From a virus: a DNA stretch of 20,453 bases. The stretch covers positions 1 through 20,453 of the IMG/VR virus record IMGVR_UViG_3300022744_000617, one strand, 5' to 3'. Numbering within the stretch: the first letter of the stretch is position 1; every line of letters begins with the position of its first letter. A program made the position numbers and the translations under genes. This document shows positions 1 to 8,733 of the stretch, piece by piece. The notes under the pieces were generated by a model. It was not told where the DNA came from. It did no database searches and saw nothing but the letters and a program-made list of their open reading frames with translations.

Positions 1-58
1 AGTCGAGGATCTTCGCCCCAACAAAGACATCTCCAGTTGGCCTTGATCGTGCCGTCAT
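1..58 (-). CDS. Partial tail-region gene (N-terminus only)
   Basis: Only the first 19 codons lie in the window; the peptide begins MTARSRPTGDVFVGAKILD. The ATG (58-56) overlaps the TGA stop of the preceding tail protein in an ATGA arrangement, the same coupling seen at other junctions of this operon, which is the main reason to accept it. It continues off the left edge. By position just after a hub-like protein it should be another tail-tip or baseplate component, but the fragment is too short to assign. Confidence 0.6.
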   Translation of the reverse strand, partial: MTARSRPTGDVFVGAKILD

Positions 59-2289
59 TGCCACCGCCTGATCGCGCCGTCTGCGATCGTTTCAGTTTGC
101 GACACGTTAAACGCTAGGTCCGGTTCACTGATGCCGCTCGTTGTTACTGTGTCGGCATTGGTCCCGACATCACCCCACGTGAACCATGTAGCATCAGCCG
201 TGAACGTAGCGACGCCAGTCGTAAACTGTAGCGTGGTCGATGTTATTGCCGCGATGGTGTACGTCTCAACAGCAGTGCCGTCTAGTTGCCATGCCTTGAC
301 AATCTGTCCCACAAAGAAGTCAGACGTCGCTCCTTCTCCGTCGTCGGTCCCGAGCACGGTGATCGTGTCATTCGCCACTGACGTCGTCGATCTCGAATGG
401 CCGACAACAAACGGCACAATACAGAACACACGTTGGCGCATGCGCAACGCTAGGCGAACCTCGCCGGTATCCCAATCAATTCCGCGTTCGATCACTTCCG
501 CCGTCGACGTGCTGCCGCCGATGCCGGTTGTTGATTCAAAATCAGGCAGCGACGATCGCGTGATGTTCACAAGGTCGCCGACGTTCAGCGCCGCCATCGT
601 GTGCTTACAGCGTAAGCGCACGATCACCATTCCGCGTCCATCTGTTGACTGCCAGCGTCGGGCCTGTGTCTCGAATTCCTCGAAGAAGTAGCCGGCCGGT
701 GGGAGTAGCTGCTGCTTATCAGTGCTGCGTGCCGGCGCACCCGCTACGTAGCACCCGAGAAGTTCTAGCTCCACCGGATCGGTTCGCTCCGGGTATCTGG
801 CGAGAAGTTCCCGATCGGTGATGTTAACCGTCAACCGAGAATCACCATCACGCGGGTCGTAGTTAGCCGACACCGACAAGACTGGCGCGATCATATCCTC
901 GTTGTATTCCACAGAGTCGGACCCTGCCACGATGCTGCTGCTGTCGATGGTCGTCGTAATGGACGACGATGCGACGTACTCGTCTGAGATGCGCTTGATC
1001 GCCAGCTTGCCGGTATTCGTGGTGTAGACGTAGCACCCGGCACCAAGGCAAAACGACGTCAACAGCTTGGCGAGCTCGATCGTATCCCGAATGAAATAGG
1101 AAAAAGGAAATTGCGCGGCGACCGTTCCCCAAGAGCTGTCGATGTACGACGACGGTATGCCAGCGCCGAAGCGCCACGATTGCCCGGTTAGCGATGTTCG
1201 GTCTACGCCTGGCAAGATGTCGGCTGCGCTGTTTGTTCCGCCGCCTTCGATGGAAACAAGCAACGGCTTTAGAGATTGCGGGCTCGTGCCCGACAACACG
1301 CAGACGTGCCGAGCTGACCCACCCGACTGTGTGGCGATCGACCACGACGGATGCGGTACAAACTGAATCACCTCGTCGCGCACGCATGTTACCGCCGATG
1401 TCGATCCGTCGACGATGCGCATAGTCTCAGTCATCGTTTCGCCGTTGGTGTCGACGACGTCGATCATTAGCGTCGACACCATGGGATGATCTGCTCCCAG
1501 GTTGTCTGTGTTCTCCATGTTTACGGTGTACCAAAAGGTAGCCGGGTCATAGGTGATACTCGTGTACGCCATGTCCTTCAGGCCGAGACCAACCTTGCGA
1601 GACAGGTACTCGTCAATGATAGGCCCGCACTGAAAATGCCACGCGCCTTCGGAGTAGCTCGGCGACTGCTCGATGGAGTAGCAGCCCACCTGCTGCGAGT
1701 TGCTGTTCGCTGTTCCGTCTTCATTCAAGAACACCGCATAGAGATTTACGCGCCGCCCCTTCCATGCAGGTGGCTGAGTAAAGATTGACGCGCCGTACTC
1801 TGCGCCGGTCTCTGTTGCGGTGAAGTGCTCTTGTGCGATCGAGCCGAACGCGCCGCGCGTACATCCCTGCAAATCGGTGGCAGTCTTCGATGTGTACGTG
1901 ATCGTTTCGCCGCCAACGTATACAGTTCCCGCGCTTGCCAGTGCCGTTGTGCTGTCTGTGACAATCGTCGTCGCCGACGTCGTCGCGTTTGTGTTGATAT
2001 AGGTCTTGCGCCGGAGCCTTGGTGCGAACAGAGATTGAAGAGAACTAGAGCCGCGCGGGTCTTGCAGTGAGAACGATAGCCCGCCACCGAGAACGGCGCG
2101 CTTGTTGTAGTCTAACTTTCTATCTTCCTCTTCTACGTCTTTCAAGATCGACAGCTCTGTGCGTGTGTCGCCGATGATCGTCGACGCCGAAATCCCCGGC
2201 ACTTCTTTGAACGCATACGGGATGCCTTGAATGGTCACAAACAATGCGACCCGGTGGCGTCTACCAGCTAGGCGGGTCGCATACGTCAC
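55..2289 (-). CDS. Tail tip / baseplate hub-like protein
   Basis: A 744-residue protein and the largest gene here. I do not recognise a named family with certainty; size, beta-rich composition and position two genes downstream of the tape measure fit a tail-tip hub or tail-associated structural protein. The N-terminal 100 residues look like a tail-tip domain. A small beta module around residues 104-162 (GGETITY, GCTRG) and another near 630-705 resemble modules in other virion proteins of this window. The start is GTG (2289-2287), overlapping the TGA of the upstream gene as GTGA; the first in-frame ATG lies hundreds of codons downstream, so translation is probably coupled. No signal peptide or enzymatic motif was seen. 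It could also carry a receptor-facing domain at its C-terminus. Confidence 0.65.
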   Translation of the reverse strand: MTYATRLAGRRHRVALFVTIQGIPYAFKEVPGISASTIIGDTRTELSILKDVEEEDRKLDYNKRAVLGGGLSFSLQDPRGSSSLQSLFAPRLRRKTYINTNATTSATTIVTDSTTALASAGTVYVGGETITYTSKTATDLQGCTRGAFGSIAQEHFTATETGAEYGASIFTQPPAWKGRRVNLYAVFLNEDGTANSNSQQVGCYSIEQSPSYSEGAWHFQCGPIIDEYLSRKVGLGLKDMAYTSITYDPATFWYTVNMENTDNLGADHPMVSTLMIDVVDTNGETMTETMRIVDGSTSAVTCVRDEVIQFVPHPSWSIATQSGGSARHVCVLSGTSPQSLKPLLVSIEGGGTNSAADILPGVDRTSLTGQSWRFGAGIPSSYIDSSWGTVAAQFPFSYFIRDTIELAKLLTSFCLGAGCYVYTTNTGKLAIKRISDEYVASSSITTTIDSSSIVAGSDSVEYNEDMIAPVLSVSANYDPRDGDSRLTVNITDRELLARYPERTDPVELELLGCYVAGAPARSTDKQQLLPPAGYFFEEFETQARRWQSTDGRGMVIVRLRCKHTMAALNVGDLVNITRSSLPDFESTTGIGGSTSTAEVIERGIDWDTGEVRLALRMRQRVFCIVPFVVGHSRSTTSVANDTITVLGTDDGEGATSDFFVGQIVKAWQLDGTAVETYTIAAITSTTLQFTTGVATFTADATWFTWGDVGTNADTVTTSGISEPDLAFNVSQTETIADGAIRRWQ

Positions 2290-3128
2290 ACGGCACCCGA
2301 GAGCGTCAACGTCATATCGTAGAGGTCGACGCCCAGCTCTGTACGCTTAGCGTCGAGTGCATCACCGCCGCCATCGCCAAGGCGCCACGCGGTGCCAACA
2401 AGCGTTGACGATGACAACGCAGACAGCGTTGTCACAGACGACGACAACAAAGACTGCTCGTGAATCTCGATCGGCCTTCCGTCGTTGTTGACGTCGATAA
2501 ATCTTTCAACCGTAGCCGCAGTGTCGCTTGAGCGAGAACGCATCCACACGCGGCGCGCATCAATCCACTGGAACACTAGGCTGATTGACTGAATCTTATC
2601 GCTTCGACGCACGACAGACGTGTCCCCGCTGGCGAGCTCAGATGCGTTGATCACCCATTTCGTGTGCGGCTCTATGTCTTTATGGTAGTCATTCGCCACC
2701 CAGCACGCATACGGCGACAGCGTTGATATCTCAGGGTTAGCATCAGCTGCCCCCTTCTCTGTCACGAATCCGATAGAGTCTGAATCAAACGTGGTCGCCG
2801 CGTCATTCCATAGAATCTTGAATGTAGCGGCACCGCTTGTGCGCGCGACATAAACTTTTGCAGATACGTTAGCAGGGTCCGTATCCCACGAAACAGTCGT
2901 TCCGTTTGTTGTCATTGAAACGGTATAACTGTTTCCGCCGAACGAGGCGTTCGATAGCCAGGTTCCGAGGATTGCACAGAAGTCTGACGACGTGCCGTCA
3001 CCGCGTAGGTAGTAGGTTCCGGCCGGAAGTGTTGCGCTGTACGTCGTGGCGGTTTCGGTGATGCGTACGACGTCGTTGATACCAGTGATGATCTCGATTG
3101 CGCCAAGCGCCACGATAAACTTACTCAT
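2286..3128 (-). CDS. Tail protein downstream of tape measure (distal tail-like)
   Basis: A 280-residue protein with no recognised catalytic motif. It lies directly after the tape measure gene, whose TGA overlaps this ATG (ATGA), and its own stop overlaps the GTG start of the hub-like gene. In siphophages this position is usually taken by the distal tail or a minor tail protein, and the sequence is beta-rich (for example TYYLRGDGTSSDF near residue 39 and WVINASELASGDTSVVRR in the middle), consistent with that role. The assignment is by position and composition rather than by a clear family signature. It was probably co-translated with both neighbours. Confidence 0.6.
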   Translation of the reverse strand: MSKFIVALGAIEIITGINDVVRITETATTYSATLPAGTYYLRGDGTSSDFCAILGTWLSNASFGGNSYTVSMTTNGTTVSWDTDPANVSAKVYVARTSGAATFKILWNDAATTFDSDSIGFVTEKGAADANPEISTLSPYACWVANDYHKDIEPHTKWVINASELASGDTSVVRRSDKIQSISLVFQWIDARRVWMRSRSSDTAATVERFIDVNNDGRPIEIHEQSLLSSSVTTLSALSSSTLVGTAWRLGDGGGDALDAKRTELGVDLYDMTLTLSGAV

Positions 3129-4570
3129 GCGAACCGCCTCCGCTGCGCAAGACGTGCTGCGCGCGCCACTGCCTCAGCCGTCTGTTCTGGTCGTGGGCCG
3201 CCGATACCGTAGCTAATGTTTACCGTTACTCCGCCGCCGTCACCGGAGGAAGAGCCGCGAGATCGTGAGCCTGTGCCGCGTTCGCGTGATGCGCCGGATC
3301 GTGCCTTCTCGCGCTTGTCGTCTGCTGCCTGCTTCTTTCCGATGTCGACACCCATCACGGTGGCGACACCGCCCATACTGACACCGGCGACGATCGCCGC
3401 AGCCCCAAGTGCCGCAAGAGGTGGCCCGTTAGGGCTTCCGACAATGGACAGGCCGGCGCCCTCGAATGCCTGCTTAATTCCGATCCCGATAAGCTGGCTA
3501 CCGATACTCTTTAGAAAATACTGCGCTGCAATCTCTTCGGCGTACTTCGTGCCCTCGATCTTGTCCTCAAGGTATTGCATAGACGTATCAGCGAGAAGTT
3601 GTGCCGACGATTGCGCGAGGTCCGCATATGTCTGTTTGATGCTGGCGATCTCTTCTTCTGTCTTTCTCGCCTGTTCGATGCGCTGCTTATCCGCTTCCTC
3701 TTGCGCCTTTAGCTGCGCCTTCATGCGGTTGTCTGTTTCTTCGTCCGTCTTCTCGTCGAGCGCCTTCCGTGCCTTTGCGAGATTCTCTAGGTAGCTTTCG
3801 CGCGCAGCATCGTTTGCGTCTAGCTGCTTCATGCCGGCTTCTACGAGATCGTTTTTCCAGTCGTTTGGTTTCTCGCCTTTCGGGGTCTTAACCTTTTCCG
3901 CTGCATCACGTCCGCGCACGGCCATCTTTAGAGTCTGAATGTCAAGCAAAAGTTGTCGCTGTTTTTGCAATTGCAGTAGCTCAGCCTCGCGCATGCTCTT
4001 TTGCGCTTGGTCTTCCGCCGAGACGCCGCCGAGCGCCTTGCGCAGATCCTTGATCTTCGCGTCAATCTCGGCGACTTTTGTTGCGGTGTTTGCCTGCATC
4101 TGCGCGGATGTCTCTGGCCCGGCAAGTTCTCCCTTTAGTTTTGCAAGCTCGTCATACAGCTTGTGTGTCTGCGCTGTCGTCGCGTCGATGCTGGAATATT
4201 GCAGGTCGATCGCTTTGCTTTGCGCTTCGTTCAGATTCTCCCAATGCTTCGTCAGCGCGGCGACTGCCAGTCCGCACGCTGCGAGCGCGATGCCGAACAC
4301 GCCCCCGCTGGCGAGCAGACCGGCAATGTCACCGATAGGTCCGATGGCACCGATTGTTGCCGTTGATAGCCCGCCCATCGATCCACTGATGCCGCGCAGC
4401 GCCTTACTTGCTTCGCGCTCGGCACCGTCCAACTTGCCTAGGCCGCCAGTGATGAGCGACAGGCCGCCGCCCAGCTTGCGGGCCGATGCGTCCGTCTTAG
4501 CAAGCTGCGCGTCCGCCTGGCTGGCGTCCACGACTAGCTTGTATGAGAATGTTTCGCCGGTATCGCTCAT
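3125..4570 (-). CDS. Tape measure protein
   Basis: A 481-residue protein that is probably the tail-length ruler inside the tube. The N-terminus (residues 8-20, FSYKLVVDASQAD) has the common tape-measure opening for tail proteins of this type. A glycine- and alanine-rich hydrophobic stretch lies at about residues 74-106, a long charged coiled-coil region with many K, E, Q and A at about 110-330, a second hydrophobic glycine/alanine segment near 380-410, and a basic serine/glycine-rich C-terminus. It directly follows the tail chaperone frames, the classic siphophage order. The ATG at 4570 overlaps the stop of the -1 chaperone frame as ATGA. At 481 residues it is short; with the usual rule of about 1.5 angstrom per residue it predicts a tail near 70 nm. 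No lysozyme or peptidase domain was seen. Confidence 0.88.
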   Translation of the reverse strand: MSDTGETFSYKLVVDASQADAQLAKTDASARKLGGGLSLITGGLGKLDGAEREASKALRGISGSMGGLSTATIGAIGPIGDIAGLLASGGVFGIALAACGLAVAALTKHWENLNEAQSKAIDLQYSSIDATTAQTHKLYDELAKLKGELAGPETSAQMQANTATKVAEIDAKIKDLRKALGGVSAEDQAQKSMREAELLQLQKQRQLLLDIQTLKMAVRGRDAAEKVKTPKGEKPNDWKNDLVEAGMKQLDANDAARESYLENLAKARKALDEKTDEETDNRMKAQLKAQEEADKQRIEQARKTEEEIASIKQTYADLAQSSAQLLADTSMQYLEDKIEGTKYAEEIAAQYFLKSIGSQLIGIGIKQAFEGAGLSIVGSPNGPPLAALGAAAIVAGVSMGGVATVMGVDIGKKQAADDKREKARSGASRERGTGSRSRGSSSGDGGGVTVNISYGIGGPRPEQTAEAVARAARLAQRRRFA

Positions 4571-4809
4571 CTTTTCTCCCGGCTTTCCTTGATGTCTTCT
4601 GACATCTTTTCAGAGTGAGCGTGCGAGATGATTCCTATCGCCTGAATAGCATGACCGCTTAGGCGTTCCAATGATTGTAGCCCTGTCTTGCCCTCACACG
4701 CTCGCCACAGAGACAGCGCATCGGACACATCAGGGTTGTTCAGGATATGTCGACGGGGGCAAACGTCGGTCTGATACTCGGTTCCGTGGAAGTGAGCCCC
4801 TCCGCCGTC
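4567..4809 (-). CDS. Tail assembly chaperone, -1 frame extension (gpT-like)
   Basis: This open frame was read by hand. In the -1 frame relative to the 260-residue chaperone gene it runs 80 codons without a stop, from the candidate slip site at 4815-4809 to a TGA (4569-4567) that overlaps the tape-measure ATG. The peptide starts DGGGAHFHGTEY, has an amphipathic middle (ALSLWRACEGKTGLQSLERL) and ends SEDIKESREKR. It has no good start codon of its own in the first part. In lambda and most siphophages the equivalent gene is made as a G-T fusion by -1 frameshifting, so the likely product is residues 1-238 of the upstream protein joined to these 80 residues, 318 in all. The fusion would recruit the tape measure during tail assembly. 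Confidence 0.7.
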   Translation of the reverse strand, partial: DGGGAHFHGTEYQTDVCPRRHILNNPDVSDALSLWRACEGKTGLQSLERLSGHAIQAIGIISHAHSEKMSEDIKESREKR

Positions 4810-5522
4810 TTTCCGTTTGGCCCCGCCATGACACCCGAGCTGAACCCGGCGATGTCCTGGGCATTTGCTGCAATCGAGTTTTGCGAGGTCGACCCGAGCG
4901 GCTGCCCAAACCGCAATGCTTTTTTTGCCGGCAAGTCCTGGAAGTGTAGGGCTGCCTCGTAGATCGGGGTCAGAAGGCCCGTGCGACGGAGCGCGTCGAG
5001 AAGCTCCGCGTCAATCTCGGTCTTGCCATCGATGCCGGAGATGCCTGCTACCGCCTTCTCGACGAAGGCCGCGCGTGCGTCGACCACCTTGGCGATCGCA
5101 TTGGTCAGCGCCACCGGGCTACCGCCGTCGCGCGCTGCCTTGACTTCGGACCACGCAGCCGATTCAACGCCGCCAAGCTCCCGGCGCTGTGCTTCCGAAA
5201 GGACGCGAAACGACAAGCCAATGTCCTCCGCGCCGTCTGGCATTTCAAGATCGCCGACAGGAAGCAGTAGACCGCTAGTTGCATTCAGTGCCTTCTGCGC
5301 CGCCTCACGCAGCGCTGCGCTGTCCTGCTTGGCGAGCGCATCGGCAAAGGCGTCAACGCTTAGCTCCGACCATCTGATATCGTCGTCAAGCGGGATGCCC
5401 TTGGCCTTGCGCTCCTCAATCTCTTTCGCTCGCCGGTCGCGTGCAGCCGTATGAAGTTCTCGGAGGCATTGCGATAGACTGACAGCCGGGCCAATTGCAC
5501 CGGCAAAAAGTAACATGACCAT
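4740..5522 (-). CDS. Tail assembly chaperone (gpG-like)
   Basis: A 260-residue, largely helical protein between the tail tube and tape measure genes, the usual place of the tail assembly chaperone. The family diverges quickly, so the call rests on position, on helical charged composition (for example residues 25-43, AARDRRAKEIEERKAKGIP), and above all on the long -1 frame that follows. A good ribosome site (AAAAGGGG, seven bases before the ATG) supports the start at 5522. The short form ends at TGA 4742-4740; the frameshifted form would continue to 4567. The N-terminal stretch MVMLLFAGAIGPAVS is hydrophobic but lacks basic residues at its start, so it is probably not a signal peptide. It is probably absent from the mature virion. 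Confidence 0.75.
   Translation of the reverse strand: MVMLLFAGAIGPAVSLSQCLRELHTAARDRRAKEIEERKAKGIPLDDDIRWSELSVDAFADALAKQDSAALREAAQKALNATSGLLLPVGDLEMPDGAEDIGLSFRVLSEAQRRELGGVESAAWSEVKAARDGGSPVALTNAIAKVVDARAAFVEKAVAGISGIDGKTEIDAELLDALRRTGLLTPIYEAALHFQDLPAKKALRFGQPLGSTSQNSIAANAQDIAGFSSGVMAGPNGKTAEGLTSTEPSIRPTFAPVDIS
4809..4815 (-). promoter_or_regulatory. Candidate -1 frameshift slip site (C GGA AAG)
   Basis: In the zero frame of the chaperone gene the codons read AAC GGA AAG ACG. The heptamer C GGA AAG differs from the lambda G-T slip site (G GGA AAG) by one base, and the A-site lysine codon can re-pair with AAA after slipping. The -1 frame is open from upstream of this point to the tape measure. 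A second near-match, G CCA AAC, lies five bases upstream. No strong downstream hairpin was evident by eye. Confidence 0.45.
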
Positions 5523-5548
5523 GTGTTAACCCCTTTTATCACGATACA

Positions 5549-6760
5549 CTAGAACAGGTGGATTCTAAGCGGAGCACCTGTCGTCGGTCCGTAGCATGTT
5601 GCCTCGAATGAGTATCCGTCGAATCCGTCAATGGATACTTTCTCGCCCTTTGTGAAAGCAGCGAGCGGCGCGCGGATGTAGAGGCATGCGCCGGCCGCCG
5701 TGCCGATCTGGATACCGATATCAAACGTGCCGAGCACGGCGCCAACACTCTTGTCGGTCGCTTGCAGCATCGTTGCGTCGAGTGTGCCAGCGCTATCGGT
5801 GATGCCGCCAAGCCCGCTCGTGGTGTCGAGGTAGAACTTGCCGCTGATCTTCGGCACCTTGTTAAAGACGCCGTAGCCGTAGACGCCGTGCGTGCCGTTG
5901 TGTGCGCCGCGCGGGACGACAGTGCCGCCGAAATCGATCTCAAGATCGCGGAACGTGTACGCCGTTGAACCTACGTACATCGTGGACGCCACGCCCACGA
6001 TCGCGTTGCCGGTCGTGGGGATAGTAAACGACGGGTTCGCTTCCGCGCTGTCGGTGACGTTGGTCGGCTGCCACGTGGTGACGAGTTTGGCGTACTCGTT
6101 CATCGAGCAGATGATCTTACCGGTGCCCATGCAGCCAAAGAACAGCCGGCGATATTCCTCGCCTTCCGCGTCAAAATATGCGTGCTTGTGGTGTACGATT
6201 GACGGGTCGATTGTCCAGCGTGATGCACGGATAACGGTGCCAGTTGGCGTGCCTCCATGTGTACGGTCAAGCGTGAGGCTGTTTGTCGTTCCACCTGATA
6301 CAATTTCGCGCGCCACGGTATCGGTGCCGTTGCTAAACAGCACGCCCATGCCGTCGGTATAGTTGGTGCCGCTCGTGACCGTGAGCGTAGTCGTGGCGCC
6401 ACCCGTCGCCGTCGTGCCTGTCGATGCCGGGTCTACCGAGTCGGTGCCGGTGATGACGTCGAGAATCTTGCCGACCTCGCTCTCTGCCTCGGGATCAAGA
6501 GCGCCGCCGGCGTTGCCGCTGATGCCGCGCAAGATCAGTTCCAGGTTGTGTTGGCCGAGTTCATTAGGTCCGGCGAGCGGGGCCTGGAAACGCGCTGCTG
6601 CGTTCATGCTGCCGCGCTCAAGCTTCTTACGCTGCGTCGGCTTGAATCCCGGATCGCCTTCGGGCTCAAGCTGAATCAGCGTGCCGGGCGTGCCGGTAAA
6701 ATCCGACGTTGAGGAATGCTTGCCCATGCGAAGTTCAAAAGCGCGTGCCTGTCCGGTCAT
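5549..6760 (-). CDS. Major tail (tube) protein
   Basis: A 403-residue, beta-rich protein with many T, G and V residues, placed between the tail terminator candidate and the chaperone gene, where the tail tube subunit is expected. The N-terminus (RMGKHSSTSDFTGTPGT) and the C-terminal FTKGEKVSIDGFDGYSFEAT region fit tube proteins. A small module at about residues 121-180 (TTTLTVTSGTNYTDGMGVLF, then LTLDRTHGG and TPTGTVIRA) looks like an inserted beta domain of the kind that decorates the outside of tail tubes. A clear ribosome site, AGAGG, lies before the ATG. The subunit would be present in many copies, so expression should be high. No sheath gene follows, which argues for a non-contractile tail. 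Confidence 0.78.
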   Translation of the reverse strand: MTGQARAFELRMGKHSSTSDFTGTPGTLIQLEPEGDPGFKPTQRKKLERGSMNAAARFQAPLAGPNELGQHNLELILRGISGNAGGALDPEAESEVGKILDVITGTDSVDPASTGTTATGGATTTLTVTSGTNYTDGMGVLFSNGTDTVAREIVSGGTTNSLTLDRTHGGTPTGTVIRASRWTIDPSIVHHKHAYFDAEGEEYRRLFFGCMGTGKIICSMNEYAKLVTTWQPTNVTDSAEANPSFTIPTTGNAIVGVASTMYVGSTAYTFRDLEIDFGGTVVPRGAHNGTHGVYGYGVFNKVPKISGKFYLDTTSGLGGITDSAGTLDATMLQATDKSVGAVLGTFDIGIQIGTAAGACLYIRAPLAAFTKGEKVSIDGFDGYSFEATCYGPTTGAPLRIHLF

Positions 6761-6772
6761 GTCGTCACCTCT

Positions 6773-7237
6773 TTACGGAGTTTCTCTGTACTCGATCGTG
6801 ATAGGTGTGCGCGTTCTGTAACCGCCTTGAACCTTCTCGATTTGAGCTCTCATGATTGCATTGTTCGCCAGGCCGATACCGATGATCGACGACGTCGAGA
6901 ACGTGCCACGTGCGGACGGTGCCAGGAGCGCAGCGCCGATCGTGTAGTGATCGGCTGCGATATCCTCGAAGTTTGCCGCTGGCTCTTTGTCTTCGATATA
7001 GAACACGAGCAAGTCGACCTCGGCGCGCATGCGCGGGGGGATGCCGCTAGAGTTAGGCGCCCCAACAAACTCGACGGATCGAGGCTCAAACCAGAACCCG
7101 CGCGAGTCGGGGAACGGGCCTTCGCTCGCCGTCTTAGATGCATGGCGAAACGTCGGCGATTTGCCACGCCGCGTCTTCGCCGGGGTCAACGCCTCGACGA
7201 CAGACACCATCTGGGCTTGGGCCTGTAGCCAGCTCAC
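6773..7237 (-). CDS. Tail terminator / minor tail protein candidate
   Basis: A 154-residue protein just upstream of the tail tube gene. Small alpha/beta proteins here usually cap the tail (gpU-like) or complete the neck. Features in favour are size, position, and the segment RMRAEVDLLVFYIEDKEP at about residues 69-86 followed by a C-terminal RTRTPITIEYRE strand, which resembles the core of terminator proteins. The start is GTG at 7237, overlapping the TGA of the previous gene (GTGA); an ATG nine codons later is an alternative. No signal peptide or membrane segment. The name is by position plus general fold, not by a diagnostic motif. Confidence 0.6.
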   Translation of the reverse strand: MSWLQAQAQMVSVVEALTPAKTRRGKSPTFRHASKTASEGPFPDSRGFWFEPRSVEFVGAPNSSGIPPRMRAEVDLLVFYIEDKEPAANFEDIAADHYTIGAALLAPSARGTFSTSSIIGIGLANNAIMRAQIEKVQGGYRTRTPITIEYRETP

Positions 7238-8187
7238 CTAGACACCCGGAACCCGTTGCCTTGCTTGACCACTTCGTTCGTCGACGGCCCGAGGCCGGGC
7301 GGGTCTGTGTTCTGGTTCGCCTCGAACCACGTAGACGACGCAAGCGTGGTTTCTTTCAACTGGTCAAGGCGCCCCTGCATGCGATCGAAGTAGACCTGCT
7401 CGGTGTCTGGCCGCTGGCGCAAGATTGCCACGACGGTGGCCAGCGCATGCAGCGGCTCCAGCTCCTCGACAGAGACGATGTTCTCTTCGGAGATGTTATT
7501 CGCATGCAGCCAGGGCAGCACCTCGTTGCGCCAGCCGGCGCCAAGCGCGTGCTCCAGGTCGTAGTCGCTGGCATCTACCGACGACAGCACGATCGGGTAG
7601 TCGCGAATCAGGCGCGACGGTGTCAGCTTCGATGTCGCCAGCCGGCGCACGATCGAAAACTGCGTCGACCACCGCATGTCAATGCCGTTGACAACGCACT
7701 TCCAGATAGCGTGACACGGGCCGGCAAGCGCGGTCTGCGCCGTGGTCAGCACCTTATAGATGTCGATCCCAACAAAATCGGACCCACTTGGCACGTCATG
7801 CGTGAGCGGGTCTTTCAAATATACAGTTGTTCCCGTGATGTTTCGCGCGCTCTCTACTGTGTGAATCTCGCCTGCAACCGTGCGGATAGAATACAGCGTT
7901 CCACGGTACATTGTTGCTGACGCGGACAGCGTCAGCGTGCGCGCACCCTCGGATGCGGATGACGCCAGCGTCGTCGATATGGTGCTGATCGTGGCAGATG
8001 CCCACGTGTCGACCGTCGTAGGCGACGAGGCCGGCGTGTAGATTTGCACGTATGCGGTACCGACGTCGACGGGTGCTGCTGCCGCCCATTCGCGCGAGTC
8101 GCTGTCGTTGTAGTTACCGCCACCCATCGTGCGCGGGTAGGTCGTGAGGATTGGTGCCGTGCCGATGATAAACTTTTCAGCCGGCAT
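7234..8187 (-). CDS. Neck / head-tail connection protein candidate
   Basis: A 317-residue protein with two visibly different halves. Residues 71-146 form a beta-rich module (ARTLTLSASATMYRGTLYSI, then TTVYLKDPL) resembling the modules in the tail tube and tip proteins. Residues 180-285 are helical, with DYDLEHALGAGWRNEVLPWL and an ALATVVAILRQRPDTEQVYF helix, recalling head-tail adaptor proteins that pack on the portal. A ribosome site AAAGGGTGG precedes the ATG at 8187. It opens the tail block after the lysis cassette and is coupled to the terminator candidate by a GTGA overlap. I do not recognise the whole protein, and tail rather than neck location remains possible. Confidence 0.5.
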   Translation of the reverse strand: MPAEKFIIGTAPILTTYPRTMGGGNYNDSDSREWAAAAPVDVGTAYVQIYTPASSPTTVDTWASATISTISTTLASSASEGARTLTLSASATMYRGTLYSIRTVAGEIHTVESARNITGTTVYLKDPLTHDVPSGSDFVGIDIYKVLTTAQTALAGPCHAIWKCVVNGIDMRWSTQFSIVRRLATSKLTPSRLIRDYPIVLSSVDASDYDLEHALGAGWRNEVLPWLHANNISEENIVSVEELEPLHALATVVAILRQRPDTEQVYFDRMQGRLDQLKETTLASSTWFEANQNTDPPGLGPSTNEVVKQGNGFRVSR

Positions 8188-8202
8188 GCGACCACCCTTT
8201 CA

Positions 8203-8733
8203 CTATTGCGTGGTGCTCACGAAAACACGCACTTCCGATATATCAGCAGAGTGTCCACGGTACAAGGTTCTGCGGGTGCGTGGAATCTCGTGGACCTTGC
8301 CGGTTGCAGGGTCTGCGATTTGCCAACTACCGCCGGGGAGCTCGCCGACGCAAAGCACGAAATGATCGGCGTCTGACAGCCCGCTAGATGCGCCGGCCTT
8401 GTGGTCGATCCCGAAGATGACAGGCACGCCAGACCGCACGTAGCGCGATACGTCCTCTGCGACGTAGCCGCCGACAAAGGCTTTGCTGATGCCGATGGCC
8501 GGCCCGGCGACACTGGTAATGAGCCCGCTCCCAGCGTAGCCATTGGCGGCCATGATGCGCATATTCGCCTCGGTCATAGAGGCCGGCGCCTGCTTTTTGT
8601 TGACCGCGCGCGCAGCCATCACCATGCACGATAGCAGGCACCCTGACTGCGCAAACGTCTTGCCGCCCTTGCCGAGCGGCATCGGCCCGTGCGGCAAGTC
8701 GGACTGCTTTACAATCGCGCCGACGTCGATCAC
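8203..8733 (-). CDS. C39-like cysteine peptidase, probable endolysin
   Basis: A 176-residue protein with the layout of papain-fold C39-like peptidases. Residues 29-40 (QSGCLLSCMVMA) match the family pattern with an upstream Gln and a Cys followed four residues later by a second Cys; C32 would be the nucleophile. H124 sits in SDADHFVLCVG and D141 in IADPATGKV, as expected for the Cys-His-Asp triad. Phage endolysins with such domains cut peptide bonds in peptidoglycan, and the two small membrane proteins directly upstream support a lysis role. No signal peptide was seen, so it would need a holin to reach its substrate. The start is GTG (8733), overlapping the TGA of the holin-like gene as GTGA. 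A virion-associated or peptide-processing function is the alternative. Confidence 0.68.
   Translation of the reverse strand: MIDVGAIVKQSDLPHGPMPLGKGGKTFAQSGCLLSCMVMAARAVNKKQAPASMTEANMRIMAANGYAGSGLITSVAGPAIGISKAFVGGYVAEDVSRYVRSGVPVIFGIDHKAGASSGLSDADHFVLCVGELPGGSWQIADPATGKVHEIPRTRRTLYRGHSADISEVRVFVSTTQ

Noticed and set aside
3939-4592. Long plus-strand open frame opposite the tape measure gene
   Set aside because: It is antisense to a well-supported coding gene and consists of serine/alanine/cysteine-rich sequence typical of a shadow frame.
7138-7920. 260-codon plus-strand frame opposite neck and terminator candidates
   Set aside because: Arginine- and histidine-rich shadow of two coupled minus-strand genes; no family features.
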